Notes under the pieces: model-generated
What the model saw: the letters and a program-made list of their open reading frames with translations, nothing else
Told to the model about the DNA's origin: nothing
The model's database searches: none
Made by a program: the position numbers and the translations under genes
Shown here: positions 7,282 to 16,558 of the stretch, one piece after another
Layout: each line of letters begins with the position of its first letter
How positions within the stretch are numbered: the stretch's first letter is position 1
Source: an uncultured Succinivibrionaceae bacterium
GTDB taxonomy: Bacteria > Pseudomonadota > Gammaproteobacteria > Enterobacterales > Succinivibrionaceae
Reading direction: 5' to 3'
DNA: 46,118 bases
Assembly (NCBI GenBank): GCA_944390105.1
Contig: CALXOV010000050.1
Location: 1-46,118 of the forward strand

Positions 7282-8400
7282 ATGGCAGTGACAAAACAAT
7301 CTCAGCTTAAGACGACAGTTAAGAAAGATTTATTAAAGCCGCTGGGGCTTACCCGTACTGCACCTAAAACTTCCATTTCTGCAGTAAGCTCCGTGTTGCG
7401 CACTGATCCGAATGCACCGCAGCGTGCCAGTTTTACTCCCAGTGCCTACCCAGGTGCCGATGCATTGGCCATGCGTGCGCAGAAAGCCGGCTATCAGGGG
7501 GTCGCTGCGCGTAACCCGAGCGTGGTGCCGGCGGCGCCTAATCAGCTGTCCATTCAGTCGCGTACCGTGTCTGATCTGCAGTACCGTCGTTTTGCGGCTT
7601 ATATTGAGCAGCAATCGGGTATTGTTTTGGGTGATAATAAGCATTATCTGGTCAACAGCCGCTTATCTTCACTTCTGCTGCGCTTTAAAGTTTCGTCAAT
7701 TGATGAATTGATAAATTTAGCGATGGATCCGGGGCGCAACAGTGAAATTTCTTCGGCCGTTATTGATGCGATGACCACCAATGAAACGCTGTGGTTCCGC
7801 GATACTTATCCTTATCTTGCCTTAAAGAATTTAATTCTGCCGGATATTGCGCGCCGCGGTAAAGTCCCGGTGCGCATTTGGTCTGCCGCCTGTTCGTCAG
7901 GTCAGGAGCCGTACTCCATTGCGATGATTGTGCAGGAACAGGCCGGCGCGATGATTCACGTAGATCCGGGGACTACGCAGATTGTGGGCACGGATATTTC
8001 TCCTGAGATGCTTGAGCGCTGCCGTCAGGGGCTTTATGACAATCATGCTCTAGCGCGCGGTCTTTCCGCTGAGCGTAAGGCACGCTTTTTCCGTCCGACT
8101 GAAGATCCAAATCTGATGCGCATTGATGATCGTGTCAAACGCATGGTTACCTTTAAACAGATGAATTTATTGGGTTCTTATTCGCTGCTGGGACGTTTTG
8201 ATGTAATCTTTTGCCGTAATGTGCTGATTTACTTTAATAATCAGACTAAGGCGGAAATTTTAAATAAATTTGCCTTATGCCTGAATCCGGGCGGCTATCT
8301 GATCTTAGGTTCGTCTGAATCAATGACCGGTTTATGCGATAAATTTGAAATGGTACGTTGCAATCCAGGTCTTGCCTATCGCTTAAAACCTTTGTACTAA
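7282..8400 (+). CDS. cheR: Chemotaxis protein methyltransferase CheR, N-terminally extended
   Basis: CheR methylates glutamates of chemoreceptors with S-adenosylmethionine. The N-terminal helical domain begins near residue 95 (LQYRRFAAYIEQQSGIVLGDNK), and the methyltransferase domain follows: TTNETLWFRD, IWSAACSSGQEPYSIAM, IVGTDIS, and FCRNVLIYFNNQTK. The family is usually about 270-290 residues. Here about 90 Ser/Pro/Ala-rich residues precede the domain. ATG at 7282 is the first in frame after a stop but has a poor Shine-Dalgarno sequence, so a later start is possible. It follows cheV as in Vibrio. Confidence 0.88.
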   Translation: MAVTKQSQLKTTVKKDLLKPLGLTRTAPKTSISAVSSVLRTDPNAPQRASFTPSAYPGADALAMRAQKAGYQGVAARNPSVVPAAPNQLSIQSRTVSDLQYRRFAAYIEQQSGIVLGDNKHYLVNSRLSSLLLRFKVSSIDELINLAMDPGRNSEISSAVIDAMTTNETLWFRDTYPYLALKNLILPDIARRGKVPVRIWSAACSSGQEPYSIAMIVQEQAGAMIHVDPGTTQIVGTDISPEMLERCRQGLYDNHALARGLSAERKARFFRPTEDPNLMRIDDRVKRMVTFKQMNLLGSYSLLGRFDVIFCRNVLIYFNNQTKAEILNKFALCLNPGGYLILGSSESMTGLCDKFEMVRCNPGLAYRLKPLY

Positions 8401-8424
8401 AGATCTCATTTACCTTCGTAACCT

Positions 8425-8466
8425 GGTGTATTCTTACACCGCGGCCCTTAGCGGGCCGTTTTATTT
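8425..8466 (+). terminator. Intrinsic terminator after cheR
   Basis: CGGCCC-TTAGC-GGGCCG (8442-8458) is followed by TTTTATTTAATTTT. An adjacent hairpin GGTGTA-TTCT-TACACC (8425-8440) precedes it. It separates cheR from flgB, so flgB-flgC should have their own promoter in 8467-8543. Confidence 0.85.
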
Positions 8467-8543
8467 AATTTTGGCATAATTTTTGATATTAACCTCATAG
8501 CTACTTTATTAGCGTAAGATTTTTGACAGCAGAGGTTTTTATC

Positions 8544-8963
8544 ATGGCTATCTCCTTTGATCAGGTGTTTGGGATACATCAGCATACGATGCGCATCCGC
8601 AACGACCGTGCTGAGGTGATTGCCGGCAATCTGGCCAATGCCGACACGCCTGGTTTTAAAGCCCGTGATCTAGATTTTAATCAGGCCTTGGTAGAGGAGG
8701 CGCATCTGCGTCTTGAGAATAATCTGCCGACGATGACGAAGACCTCAGCGCGGCACATGGATCTTTCTGATGTACCGCGCGATCCGGAGTTGTTGCTCAA
8801 ATACCGTCTACCCTATCAGGCAGATACAGGTAACGGCAATACAGTGGAAGTTAACAGCGAGCGCATGAATTATTTGTCTAATAATATTGAATATCAGGCT
8901 ACGATGCGGTTTTTAAATGGTCGCATCTCTAAGCTGATGAGTGCGTTGCGTTCAGGATCATAA
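8544..8963 (+). CDS. flgB: Flagellar basal-body rod protein FlgB
   Basis: FlgB is a proximal rod subunit of the basal body, exported by the flagellar type III system. The 139-residue product shows the rod signature RNDRAEVIAGNLANADTPGFKARDLDF near residues 20-45 and the C-terminal helix NNIEYQATMRFLNGRISKL. ATG at 8544 (MAISFDQVFG) is preferred over an upstream TTG at 8523 because GAGG stands in front of it. flgC starts 12 bases after the stop. Confidence 0.92.
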   Translation: MAISFDQVFGIHQHTMRIRNDRAEVIAGNLANADTPGFKARDLDFNQALVEEAHLRLENNLPTMTKTSARHMDLSDVPRDPELLLKYRLPYQADTGNGNTVEVNSERMNYLSNNIEYQATMRFLNGRISKLMSALRSGS

Positions 8964-8975
8964 GGAGCGGTAGTC

Positions 8976-9440
8976 ATGAGCGTGTTTAGAATTTTAGATA
9001 TTGCAGGTACCGCGATGAATGCGCAGTCGGTGCGTTTGAATGCTACGGCCTCCAACTTAGCCAATGCCGAAAGCGTCAGTTCATCTGTCGAGCAGACCTA
9101 TAAAGCGCGCCGGCCGCTATTTTCCGCTGCGATGGATGAGGCCTTGCAGTATCAGAAGAATACCGGTGAACGCGGCGATCCGGTGACTGGCGAACCCTAC
9201 GGTATAGGTGTCAGTCTACGCGGCGTAATTGAATCAGATGCTCCAGCGATTCGTGAATATTGTCCCAATCATCCGCTTGCTGATGCTGACGGATATATCT
9301 ATCGCCCTAACGTCAATCCGGTCGAGGAAATGGCTGATATGATAAGCGCCAGTCGCTCATATCAGACTGCGGTGCAGGTGGCGGACAGTGCACGACAGAT
9401 GCTGTTGCAGACGTTACAGCTAGGGCAGAGCAATTCTTAA
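8976..9440 (+). CDS. flgC: Flagellar basal-body rod protein FlgC
   Basis: FlgC is a proximal rod subunit. The product (154 residues) starts MSVFRILDIAGTAMNAQSVRLN and has NATASNLANAES, YIYRPNVNPVEEMADMISASRSYQTAVQ, all typical of FlgC. AAGGAGCGG precedes the ATG. In most gammaproteobacteria flgD, flgE and the rest follow directly; here the next gene is prs on the opposite strand. Confidence 0.93.
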   Translation: MSVFRILDIAGTAMNAQSVRLNATASNLANAESVSSSVEQTYKARRPLFSAAMDEALQYQKNTGERGDPVTGEPYGIGVSLRGVIESDAPAIREYCPNHPLADADGYIYRPNVNPVEEMADMISASRSYQTAVQVADSARQMLLQTLQLGQSNS

Positions 9441-9465
9441 GCTCTAAGCTCAATTTGCAGGGTAG

Positions 9466-9504
9466 AAAGCATATCGCCCCGCAAGCTGCGAGGCGATATG
9501 CTTT
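9466..9504. terminator. Bidirectional terminator between flgC and prs
   Basis: AAAGCATATCGCC (9466-9478) and GGCGATATGCTTT (9492-9504) form a 13-base perfect stem between convergent genes. A and T ends on both sides suit termination in either direction. It confirms that the flagellar transcript ends after flgC. Confidence 0.8.
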
Positions 9505-9521
9505 ATGGTGAGGCTTAAGCT

Positions 9522-10472
9522 TTAAGCCTGTTGGAACATCGCAGAAATACTTTCCTCGTTGCTGATACGACGAATTGCCTCAGCCAGCATCGGGGCAAGA
9601 GTTAGATAGCGTACTTTTTCTAGTTTCGCAATTTGGCTAGTTGCCGGAATTGAATCGGAAACTACGAGCTCATCAAGGCGCGAGGAGCTTAAGTTCTTTA
9701 CCGCATCGCCTGACAGTACCGGGTGGGTTGCGTAGGCAATCACATGCAACGCGCCGCGATCTTTCAGTGCATCGGCGCACTTGCATAAGGTCCCACCGGT
9801 ATCAATGATGTCATCGACAATAATGCAGTCGCGACCTTTCACTTCACCGATAAGATGCATTACTTCTGACACATTTGGACGCGGACGGCGCTTGTCAATA
9901 ATTGCAATGTCGGCGTTGTTGAGCAACTTGGCAATTGCACGGGCGCGTACCACTCCACCCATATCCGGCGAAACCACTACCGGATTGGTCAGATTTTGCT
10001 CAAGCATATCCTCCACGAAAATCTGAGAGGAGAAACAGTTGTCCACCGGTACATCAAAGAAACCCTGAATCTGCTCGGCATGCAGATCAACCGTCAGTAC
10101 GCGATCCACGCCGACGCTCGATAAGAAGTCCGCGACAACCTTTGCGGTAATCGGGACACGGGCTGAGCGTAATCGGCGATCCTGACGGGCATAGCCGAAA
10201 TAAGGGATCACCGCGGTAATGCGTCCGGCTGAGGCGCGGCGCATGGCGTCGATCATTACGATAAGCTCCATTAAATTGTCATTGGCCGGAGCACAGGTGG
10301 ACTGAATGATGAAGATGTCGCAGCCGCGCACATTCTCATTAATCTGTACATGGATCTCGCCGTCAGAGAAGCGGTCAACAGTGGCGTTGCCCAGACGAGT
10401 GTATAAACGCGCCGCAATGCGCTTGGCCAGTTCAGGCGTTGCATTACCGGCAAACAGCTTCATATCAGCCAT
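9522..10472 (-). CDS. prs: Ribose-phosphate pyrophosphokinase
   Basis: This enzyme makes PRPP from ribose 5-phosphate and ATP, feeding nucleotide, histidine, tryptophan and NAD synthesis. The 316 residues align along their whole length with the E. coli type: [16 protein letters not shown] at the start, [26 protein letters not shown] (ATP region), [11 protein letters not shown], and the PRPP loop [14 protein letters not shown]. It is the last gene of a minus-strand unit after ispE, the usual lolB-ispE-prs order. Confidence 0.97.
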   Translation of the reverse strand: MADMKLFAGNATPELAKRIAARLYTRLGNATVDRFSDGEIHVQINENVRGCDIFIIQSTCAPANDNLMELIVMIDAMRRASAGRITAVIPYFGYARQDRRLRSARVPITAKVVADFLSSVGVDRVLTVDLHAEQIQGFFDVPVDNCFSSQIFVEDMLEQNLTNPVVVSPDMGGVVRARAIAKLLNNADIAIIDKRRPRPNVSEVMHLIGEVKGRDCIIVDDIIDTGGTLCKCADALKDRGALHVIAYATHPVLSGDAVKNLSSSRLDELVVSDSIPATSQIAKLEKVRYLTLAPMLAEAIRRISNEESISAMFQQA

Positions 10473-10496
10473 ATTTTCTTAAACCTTCCGGATAAG

Positions 10497-11363
10497 CTAG
10501 AGTGATAACAGAGCATCGTGCACAGGCGAGCGATTAAGGCTGCGGGCCAGAAAGAGCGGTCCGTGATGCAGTTTTGTCATGTCCTGCAGTGCGCTGCGCG
10601 CTGCGGTTTCATCAGCAAAAGCTGCAAAGCAACAGGCACCGCTGCCTGACAAGTGCGCCGGCGCATATTTTAGCAAGAGCGCTAAAAGCTGTCCAATTTC
10701 AGGATGGCTTTTTACCACACTGTCTGTAAAGTCATTGCCAAACGGCAGCGCCATCAGCTCTTCGAGACTGCGCACCGGCGAATTACGTTTTAAAGCTGGG
10801 TCAGCAAAGGCCCTTGCAGTATTGACCTGACAGTTCTCCGGCGCGGCTACAATATACCAGCGCTCAGGCAACGTAACCGGGACCAGCTCTTCTCCGATGC
10901 CTGCAGCTAAAGCGTTAGAACCGCGCACAAAAACCGGCACATCGGCGCCGATTTTAAGCCCCAACGCAGCCAACTCATCAATTGATAAATTAAGCTCCCA
11001 CAGCCGGTTGGCACACAACAGTGCAGCGGCGGCATCTGAAGAGCCACCGCCTAAGCCTCCTCCTTGCGGAGTGCGTTTTACGACTTTTATGTGAAGACCG
11101 CAGGGAGTGGAACGGCCGAGCTCCTGTGCACGCTGCTGTAGCAGCTTTAAGGCCTTGATGATGGTATTGTGCTCGGGAGCAAAATCAAATGCTCCCTCCA
11201 GCGTAATCTCATCCGTTGTAGGCCTGCAGGTAAAGCTCATGTCATCGCCGTAATTGAGCAGCGTAAACAGTGTCTGCAAATTGTGGTAGCCGTCTGCTCT
11301 TTTTCCAGTAATGTAGAGAAATAAATTGAGCTTGCACGGAGCTAGCACTTTAATGTCAGCCAA
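10497..11363 (-). CDS. ispE: 4-diphosphocytidyl-2-C-methyl-D-erythritol kinase
   Basis: IspE phosphorylates CDP-methylerythritol in the MEP isoprenoid pathway. It is a GHMP kinase: PCKLNLFLYITGKRADGYHNLQTL near residues 10-32, the ATP loop PQGGGLGGGSSDAAAALL, and the third motif LSGSGACCFAAF. Length (288) is normal. The start is TTG at 11363, which overlaps the end of lolB by eight bases and has GAGG nine bases upstream, so translation is probably coupled to lolB. Confidence 0.95.
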   Translation of the reverse strand: MADIKVLAPCKLNLFLYITGKRADGYHNLQTLFTLLNYGDDMSFTCRPTTDEITLEGAFDFAPEHNTIIKALKLLQQRAQELGRSTPCGLHIKVVKRTPQGGGLGGGSSDAAAALLCANRLWELNLSIDELAALGLKIGADVPVFVRGSNALAAGIGEELVPVTLPERWYIVAAPENCQVNTARAFADPALKRNSPVRSLEELMALPFGNDFTDSVVKSHPEIGQLLALLLKYAPAHLSGSGACCFAAFADETAARSALQDMTKLHHGPLFLARSLNRSPVHDALLSL

Positions 11364-11955
11364 TTGATGCTACCTCATTTACCTGAATTTTCAGCACCAT
11401 GCGATCTTTAAGTGCTGTCATGCGGGTGGGCAGCGCGTAGCCATTAAAGCTTTGGAACTCCTCATAATTAACCACAAATCCGTCTTGCGCGGTGCTCAAC
11501 AGCTGTCCATCAGGGCGCAACAGTGAGGCTGGGCCAATTAAGCCTAAGACTAAGCCTTTTAAGGAGGACAGCGGCAGCTCTAGCTTAAAAGTGTCAAAAA
11601 ACAGACTTTGCGCATCGGTAGCAGTATAGGTTTTGCCGTCGGCTGTCAGTATTGCTTTGCCGGGCTTAACCGTAAGCAGAGCTAAGCGATTGCCAAAGGA
11701 GGATGTCAGCTCCAACGTGTAACTGTCACCTTCTGCGTTGAGCGTGAAATTAGATGAAAAGCGCGTGCTGCCAGTCATGCCGAGGCGGCCGGATAGGCTA
11801 AAGTGTGAAAGTGCAGCTAATTTCTGCTGCATAGACTGCCAATAGTCAGGGCTTGAGACTACGCTCTGTGGCTCAAGAGAGGTTTGACAGCCGGCAAAAA
11901 ACAGGGCAGTTGCAGAAATAGCCGCAGCTGCCAGAAAACGTCGTGAGGTATGCAT
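11356..11955 (-). CDS. lolB: Outer-membrane lipoprotein insertion receptor LolB
   Basis: LolB takes lipoproteins from the periplasmic carrier LolA and inserts them into the outer membrane. The product (199 residues) has a lipoprotein signal ending ALFFAGC (Cys about residue 22), then HFSLSGRLGMTG and FTLNAEGDSYTLELTSSFG, matching the start of the LolB half-barrel. Identification rests on this pattern and on the lolB-ispE-prs order. AAGGA precedes the ATG. The usual upstream neighbour, hemA, is replaced by ycaO. Confidence 0.88.
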   Translation of the reverse strand: MHTSRRFLAAAAISATALFFAGCQTSLEPQSVVSSPDYWQSMQQKLAALSHFSLSGRLGMTGSTRFSSNFTLNAEGDSYTLELTSSFGNRLALLTVKPGKAILTADGKTYTATDAQSLFFDTFKLELPLSSLKGLVLGLIGPASLLRPDGQLLSTAQDGFVVNYEEFQSFNGYALPTRMTALKDRMVLKIQVNEVASIG

Positions 11956-11984
11956 AATTAATCCTTTATCGCAATAAAATAATA

Positions 11985-13748
11985 TTAAGCTGAAGTGTGG
12001 GTACCCGCATAATCCTGCAGCTTTTGATACAGCGCTATTAAGCGTTGCTGTTGCGTAAACCCTTTAAGGCTTAAATCACTGCCTTGCAGACCATTGAATT
12101 GGGCATGGCCATGCAGATGGGCGTTGACCTGTTGCACAGTGGTATCCCCATAGAGCTTAACTAAAGCTTGCTGATAATCATCAGGCTGTAGGCGCGGATT
12201 GAGGCGTAGCTCAAGGGTCTTAATTAGGCAGCGGTAGAAGGTTAAACGCTTGAGGTCAAAAATTTCAGCATTAAAGCTACAGGTCCAGTGCGCGTACTGC
12301 AGAGCACGTTCATCATCGTGCGCACAAAGCGCCAGCAGACATTTAAGCTCGCCGATGCGTAGTTGCTGCCACGGGCTATCCTCATCGGGAAGTAGGCCAA
12401 GCAGCGGATAAATAAGCTCTTGATCATCAAAATTCTCTTGCTCCAATTCCTGCAGATAGGCGGCATAGGTGGCGTTATCTTCTTTGGAGTCAGGCAGGGC
12501 GAGTAGCGCTTCCTGAAAATCAATCGCGCGGTTTAAATTGTTGTAGTACAGATCATCAACCGGGTAGACTTCTGACATGCCAGGTACAATAACACGGTAG
12601 GCTAGAACACCTAATTGATGATAGGCGCGCACGTAGATGTCAAAGCCAAGCTTATCAATCATATAGCGCAGTGCTTTGTACTGATCGTGTGTATCTCCGT
12701 TAAAGTCCCAGTGCACAAATTTAAAGTCAGGTTTATCTTTAAACATCTGCAGCGGTAAAAGACCGGTGGAGTCAATAAACTGACTTTCCAGATTCGCCGC
12801 ATCTCCGGTTTGCTCTAAGTCAAAGCACGGCTCAGTAAAATCATCCAGATCAGAAAAAGAGCGTCCCTGCATCAACTCAGTTAAAGTTCGCTCTAAGGCT
12901 ACTGCGAAAATTGGATGCGCGCCGAAGGCGGCGGCGCAGGTACCATTGGACTGATTGAAAAGCAGTATGCACACTACCGGGAAGCGGCCGCCTAAGGATG
13001 CATCGCAGCACACGGCCTTAAGTGACGAACCCTGTAGCGCCTGCAGTGCGGCATAGGATTCGGGGCATTGTTTTAAGATCTGCTCCGGGATCTCTGGCAG
13101 CGCTAGGCCTTTTTTAATGATTTCACGCTTGACGTAACGCTCAATAATTTCGCTTAAGGCCTGTACTAAGGCTTCATATTCGCTATTGCCTGAGCTCATA
13201 CCGTTGGAACCGTAGAGATTATCAAGCAGATTGACCGGGAAATAGACGATTTCGCCGTTGCGGGCATTGGTAAAAGGCAGTGAGCATACGCCGCGGCTGT
13301 AAGAGGAAGATCCTAGATCTACTAAATCCTCAAGCGTCAGCTCTAAATCCTGCGTGTAAAACTTGCGCAAGGAAGCATTGAGCACATCAGTCGGAATTTC
13401 TCCGCCTTCTTCGGGCACTGGAGTCCATTTTTCATCGGCAAAATGAACAAAGGGCGCAGCAGCATTGTCAAGACCTAAATAAAAGTCAGCAAAATAAGCG
13501 TGCGTCGATAAACGCTCAAACAGCTCGCCGTAGGCTGAGCAGCGGGCAGCGAGTAGCGATGCGCCCTTACCGTTGGCAAAAATGACCTGCGGCAGACTTT
13601 CTTCTGCAAGCTGCAACGACCACAGTTGCGGCAACGGATTCAAGATGGCGCTTTCTTTAAGTTTGAGCCCTAATTCATCCGCTTTAGCCTCTAGGCGAGC
13701 CAAGGTTTCTTCCAGCGGGGAGTCTTTTCCCAGAATAGTGGTTGACAT
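11985..13748 (-). CDS. ycaO: YcaO, factor for beta-methylthiolation of ribosomal protein S12
   Basis: E. coli YcaO (586 residues) assists RimO in methylthiolating Asp88 of ribosomal protein S12. This product has almost the same length (587). The YcaO ATP-binding domain fills roughly residues 50-410: FANGKGASLLAARCSAYGELFERLS, SSGNSEYEALVQALSEIIERYV and GAHPIFAVALERTLTELMQGR. The C-terminal 170 residues are helical and repeat-like. No peptide precursor or cyclodehydratase partner is adjacent, which argues against a natural-product role. It lies 29 bases upstream of lolB. Confidence 0.88.
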   Translation of the reverse strand: MSTTILGKDSPLEETLARLEAKADELGLKLKESAILNPLPQLWSLQLAEESLPQVIFANGKGASLLAARCSAYGELFERLSTHAYFADFYLGLDNAAAPFVHFADEKWTPVPEEGGEIPTDVLNASLRKFYTQDLELTLEDLVDLGSSSYSRGVCSLPFTNARNGEIVYFPVNLLDNLYGSNGMSSGNSEYEALVQALSEIIERYVKREIIKKGLALPEIPEQILKQCPESYAALQALQGSSLKAVCCDASLGGRFPVVCILLFNQSNGTCAAAFGAHPIFAVALERTLTELMQGRSFSDLDDFTEPCFDLEQTGDAANLESQFIDSTGLLPLQMFKDKPDFKFVHWDFNGDTHDQYKALRYMIDKLGFDIYVRAYHQLGVLAYRVIVPGMSEVYPVDDLYYNNLNRAIDFQEALLALPDSKEDNATYAAYLQELEQENFDDQELIYPLLGLLPDEDSPWQQLRIGELKCLLALCAHDDERALQYAHWTCSFNAEIFDLKRLTFYRCLIKTLELRLNPRLQPDDYQQALVKLYGDTTVQQVNAHLHGHAQFNGLQGSDLSLKGFTQQQRLIALYQKLQDYAGTHTSA

Positions 13749-13835
13749 AAATATGCTCTCAGGTCAAAGTTAGGCTTTTTAGAATGTAATGCAGCAGTCG
13801 GATCATAACACGTAGGCTGTGCTTTAGGGGGCGTT

Positions 13836-14687
13836 ATGCAGGAAAGTGATGGTAAAAACGGGCCGCTGTGCGGCTTTGCCTATGATGGTAAAACAGCTCG
13901 CCAAGCTATAGCTGCCATACGACAGGCCGCCGGTGAGAGCCAGCGCGTGCAGCTGAGCTCTTTTCGTACGGATGGTCGGGGAGCCCCAATTGCTGCAGCT
14001 CAGGCAGTAAGTCCGGATAAAGAAGATGCTTCAACGCAAGCGTCTGCTAGCATAGCGCTGGAGTCAGCTGCGTCCCCGCATAATAATGCCAAGGCCTATC
14101 GTCGTCATCTGCCGCAGAGCGTACAGCAGCGGTTGCAGGCTTTAGACGAAGAGGCTGTCGCCTGCCAAGCCGTGGAAACCGGGGGGCAGGGAGAGACGGA
14201 ACCTTCAGCTGCACAAGGAGAAAGCCGTTTTTACCGCCGTTTTGCCGCACGCTTTAAGGAAGGGCGTGAATATGGACGCAGTTTGGGCAGCAAGTTGCGC
14301 ATCTATCTTTTAGTGGCGGCGTTGTTCGGCTGCTATTATGCCTATAACGTTTATTTAAAGCCGGCCCCAGATGCCGCACAGACTTTGCAAGACAGCCTGC
14401 CACTTATCATTGATGCGCATACCACTATGCGTGAGGCGTTGGTGACAAAGCAAAATGTCACCTTAATTATTGAGCAGGATCCGCAGGCTTTAGGCTCTCT
14501 TAGTTCGGCTGAGCGTGCGGCAGCTTTAGATCGAATTGCTGCTAACGCACCTGCACTGTGCAAAAATGCTCTTTTAGCGCAGATTATTGCCTCAGGTAAA
14601 AGCCTGACTGTATTATTACGGTGCACAGACGGCTCCTATGAGCGGCGCTACAGTGTGACGCAATGTCCGACGCCCCCGCAGAGCTGA
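13836..14687 (+). CDS. Unrecognised single-pass membrane protein
   Basis: I do not recognise this 283-residue protein. Residues 1-160 are polar and low in order, rich in Ala, Gln and Ser, with a basic stretch (RFYRRFAARFKEGREYGRSLGSKLR). One hydrophobic segment follows (about 165-185, IYLLVAALFGCYYAYNVYL), so the basic side should face the cytoplasm. The remaining 100 residues would be periplasmic, with two cysteines (CKNALL, LLRCTDG) and a late CPTPP that may form disulfides. It starts 87 bases after divergent ycaO and precedes asd by 65 bases. Confidence 0.6.
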   Translation: MQESDGKNGPLCGFAYDGKTARQAIAAIRQAAGESQRVQLSSFRTDGRGAPIAAAQAVSPDKEDASTQASASIALESAASPHNNAKAYRRHLPQSVQQRLQALDEEAVACQAVETGGQGETEPSAAQGESRFYRRFAARFKEGREYGRSLGSKLRIYLLVAALFGCYYAYNVYLKPAPDAAQTLQDSLPLIIDAHTTMREALVTKQNVTLIIEQDPQALGSLSSAERAAALDRIAANAPALCKNALLAQIIASGKSLTVLLRCTDGSYERRYSVTQCPTPPQS

Positions 14688-14752
14688 GTATATGAATAGT
14701 TGTAAAATCTGATAAATTTTAATAAATTCACACTTTATACCAAGGAACAAGC

Positions 14753-15871
14753 ATGAAAAATTTAGGTTTGGTAGGCTGGCGCGGCATGGTCGGCTCGGTG
14801 CTGCTCGAGCGCATGCTGCAGGAACATGATTTAACTGAGCTTGCCGTCAAGCCCCATTTCTTCTCCACCTCACAGGCAGGGCAGCCTGGGCCGCAACTAC
14901 CGGGCATTGATAGCGGTACCTTGATTGCAGCCGATGACTTAGCGGAGCTGCAGGCGATGGATATCATTATTACCTGTCAAGGCGGCGATTACACCACTAA
15001 GATGTATCAAGCGCTACGCAATACCGGTTGGCAGGGCTACTGGATAGATGCTGCCTCTACGCTGCGCATGCAAGATGATGCGGTCATCATTTTAGATCCG
15101 GTCAATCGTCAGGTCATTGATGATGCCTTAAACAAGGGTGGTAAAACTTTTGTTGGCGGCAATTGCACCGTAAGCTTAATGCTGATGGCTTTGGCAGGTT
15201 TGTTTAAAGCTGACCTAGTAGAGTGGATTTCATCTTCGACCTATCAGGCAGCCTCTGGTGCCGGTGCTAAGAATATGCGCGAGCTACTGCTACAGATGGG
15301 GGCGTTATACAACTGCGCGGCAGCTGATCTTGCCGATCCGCATTCCTCGATTCTAGCTATTGAGCGCAAGGTGCGCGCATGCATGTGCGCGGCTGATTTC
15401 CCGACAGATAACTTTACTGCGCCGCTTGCCGGCAGTGTACTGCCGTGGATCGATAAGCCGATGGACAACGGTCAGAGCCGTGAAGAATGGAAGGGCATGG
15501 CTGAGACCAATAAGATTTTAGGCCTTGCGCCGCAGACAGTCCCGGTGGACGGTAACTGCGTGCGCATTAGCTCGTTGCGCTGCCACAGCCAGTCTTTAAC
15601 TATTAAGCTAAAGCAGAATGCTTCTATTGCCGAGATTGAAGATTTAATTAAGGCGCAGAATGAGTGGGTTAAGGTCGTGCCTAATGATAAGGAAGTGACC
15701 TTGAAGGAATTAACTCCGGCGGCAGTTTCCGGATCCTTAACGGTGCCGATTGGCCGTTTGCGCAAGATGATGATGGGCGATCTCTACTTATCGGCCTTTA
15801 CGGTAGGCGATCAGCTGTTGTGGGGCGCTGCTGAGCCGTTGCGCCGCATGTTGCGCATTCTCTGCGCTTAG
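14753..15871 (+). CDS. asd: Aspartate-semialdehyde dehydrogenase
   Basis: Asd reduces aspartyl phosphate to aspartate semialdehyde with NADPH, the branch point to lysine/diaminopimelate, threonine and methionine. The NADP loop is [17 protein letters not shown] at residues 5-21. The catalytic cysteine is in [13 protein letters not shown] (about residue 136), and the substrate region has [14 protein letters not shown]. The 372 residues match the gammaproteobacterial class. AAGGAAC precedes the ATG, and a terminator follows, so it is probably monocistronic. Confidence 0.96.
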   Translation: MKNLGLVGWRGMVGSVLLERMLQEHDLTELAVKPHFFSTSQAGQPGPQLPGIDSGTLIAADDLAELQAMDIIITCQGGDYTTKMYQALRNTGWQGYWIDAASTLRMQDDAVIILDPVNRQVIDDALNKGGKTFVGGNCTVSLMLMALAGLFKADLVEWISSSTYQAASGAGAKNMRELLLQMGALYNCAAADLADPHSSILAIERKVRACMCAADFPTDNFTAPLAGSVLPWIDKPMDNGQSREEWKGMAETNKILGLAPQTVPVDGNCVRISSLRCHSQSLTIKLKQNASIAEIEDLIKAQNEWVKVVPNDKEVTLKELTPAAVSGSLTVPIGRLRKMMMGDLYLSAFTVGDQLLWGAAEPLRRMLRILCA

Positions 15872-15916
15872 ATTTACTGCTACAAACTCAGACTATAAAC
15901 TTTAAGCTTAGCTTTT

Positions 15917-15961
15917 GCCCGTTTACGTATCTTTTCGGTGCTCTCGTGAACGGGCTTTTTT
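15917..15961 (+). terminator. Intrinsic terminator after asd
   Basis: GCCCGTTTACG (15917-15927) pairs with CGTGAACGGGC (15945-15955) with one mismatch and is followed by TTTTTTATC. It closes the asd transcript. Confidence 0.85.
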
Positions 15962-16032
15962 ATCTCAACTTTTCCCCCTCAAGAAAACTGCACGTTTGCC
16001 GTTAATAAAGTATTAATAAGGCAGGAGGTTGC

Positions 16033-16545
16033 ATGTTAGAGGCGTCTGTACGCAGTCTGTATTTGGTTGATGAACTGCAGTTAGGGCAACGTTTGAATGA
16101 AGCGCTGCAGCAGGGGCATCAAGCTGAATTTGCGCTACTGCTGTCGCTGTTATCGCCTGACGTGACGGATTTCCCGGAAGTTGCAGATAAAAAACCTCAG
16201 CTAAATGAGAATAATGAACTGCGTGCAAGGTTTTCTTTGCCTCCGGCGCAGGCCCATTATGCCGAGCCTGAAGATTTTTCTCGTGCCGATGAGCTAACGG
16301 ATTTATTTGCCAAAGGTGGGGAGCGCGCGGTTTTTTTAGCGCAGTGCCTTAAGCCTGAGCCCTTAGTGCCGCTCAAGCAGGATTTGGCCCCTGAGGTGCT
16401 GACGGATCTGCCGCCCTTGCTCCAGGAAAAAACGCGCCGGCGTTTTGCCGGTGAAAGCTTAAAGCGTGAAGCTTTGCCCGGCTCGGTGGGCGGTTTTGCT
16501 ATCTTAGGCGAGATTGCCGACAGTCAAGCGGCGCTTAAGGCATAA
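16033..16545 (+). CDS. Unrecognised small cytoplasmic protein
   Basis: I do not recognise this 170-residue protein. It has no signal peptide or membrane segment and is acidic, Leu- and Glu-rich and probably helical. Features include LYLVDELQLGQRLNEALQQGHQAEFALLLSLLS near the start and ARFSLPPAQ in the middle. AGGAGG stands just before the ATG, so it is clearly translated. It converges on smrA with only 13 bases between the stops. Confidence 0.65.
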   Translation: MLEASVRSLYLVDELQLGQRLNEALQQGHQAEFALLLSLLSPDVTDFPEVADKKPQLNENNELRARFSLPPAQAHYAEPEDFSRADELTDLFAKGGERAVFLAQCLKPEPLVPLKQDLAPEVLTDLPPLLQEKTRRRFAGESLKREALPGSVGGFAILGEIADSQAALKA

Positions 16546-16558
16546 AACCTGAGATTAG

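Noticed and set aside
8467..8543. Sigma-54 promoter before flgB (TTGGCATAATTTTTGAT)
   Set aside because: The -12 element has GA in place of the required GC, so it does not meet the consensus.
11985..13748. YcaO as part of a peptide natural-product cluster
   Set aside because: Length and architecture match the housekeeping E. coli protein; no precursor peptide, protease or dehydrogenase partners lie nearby.
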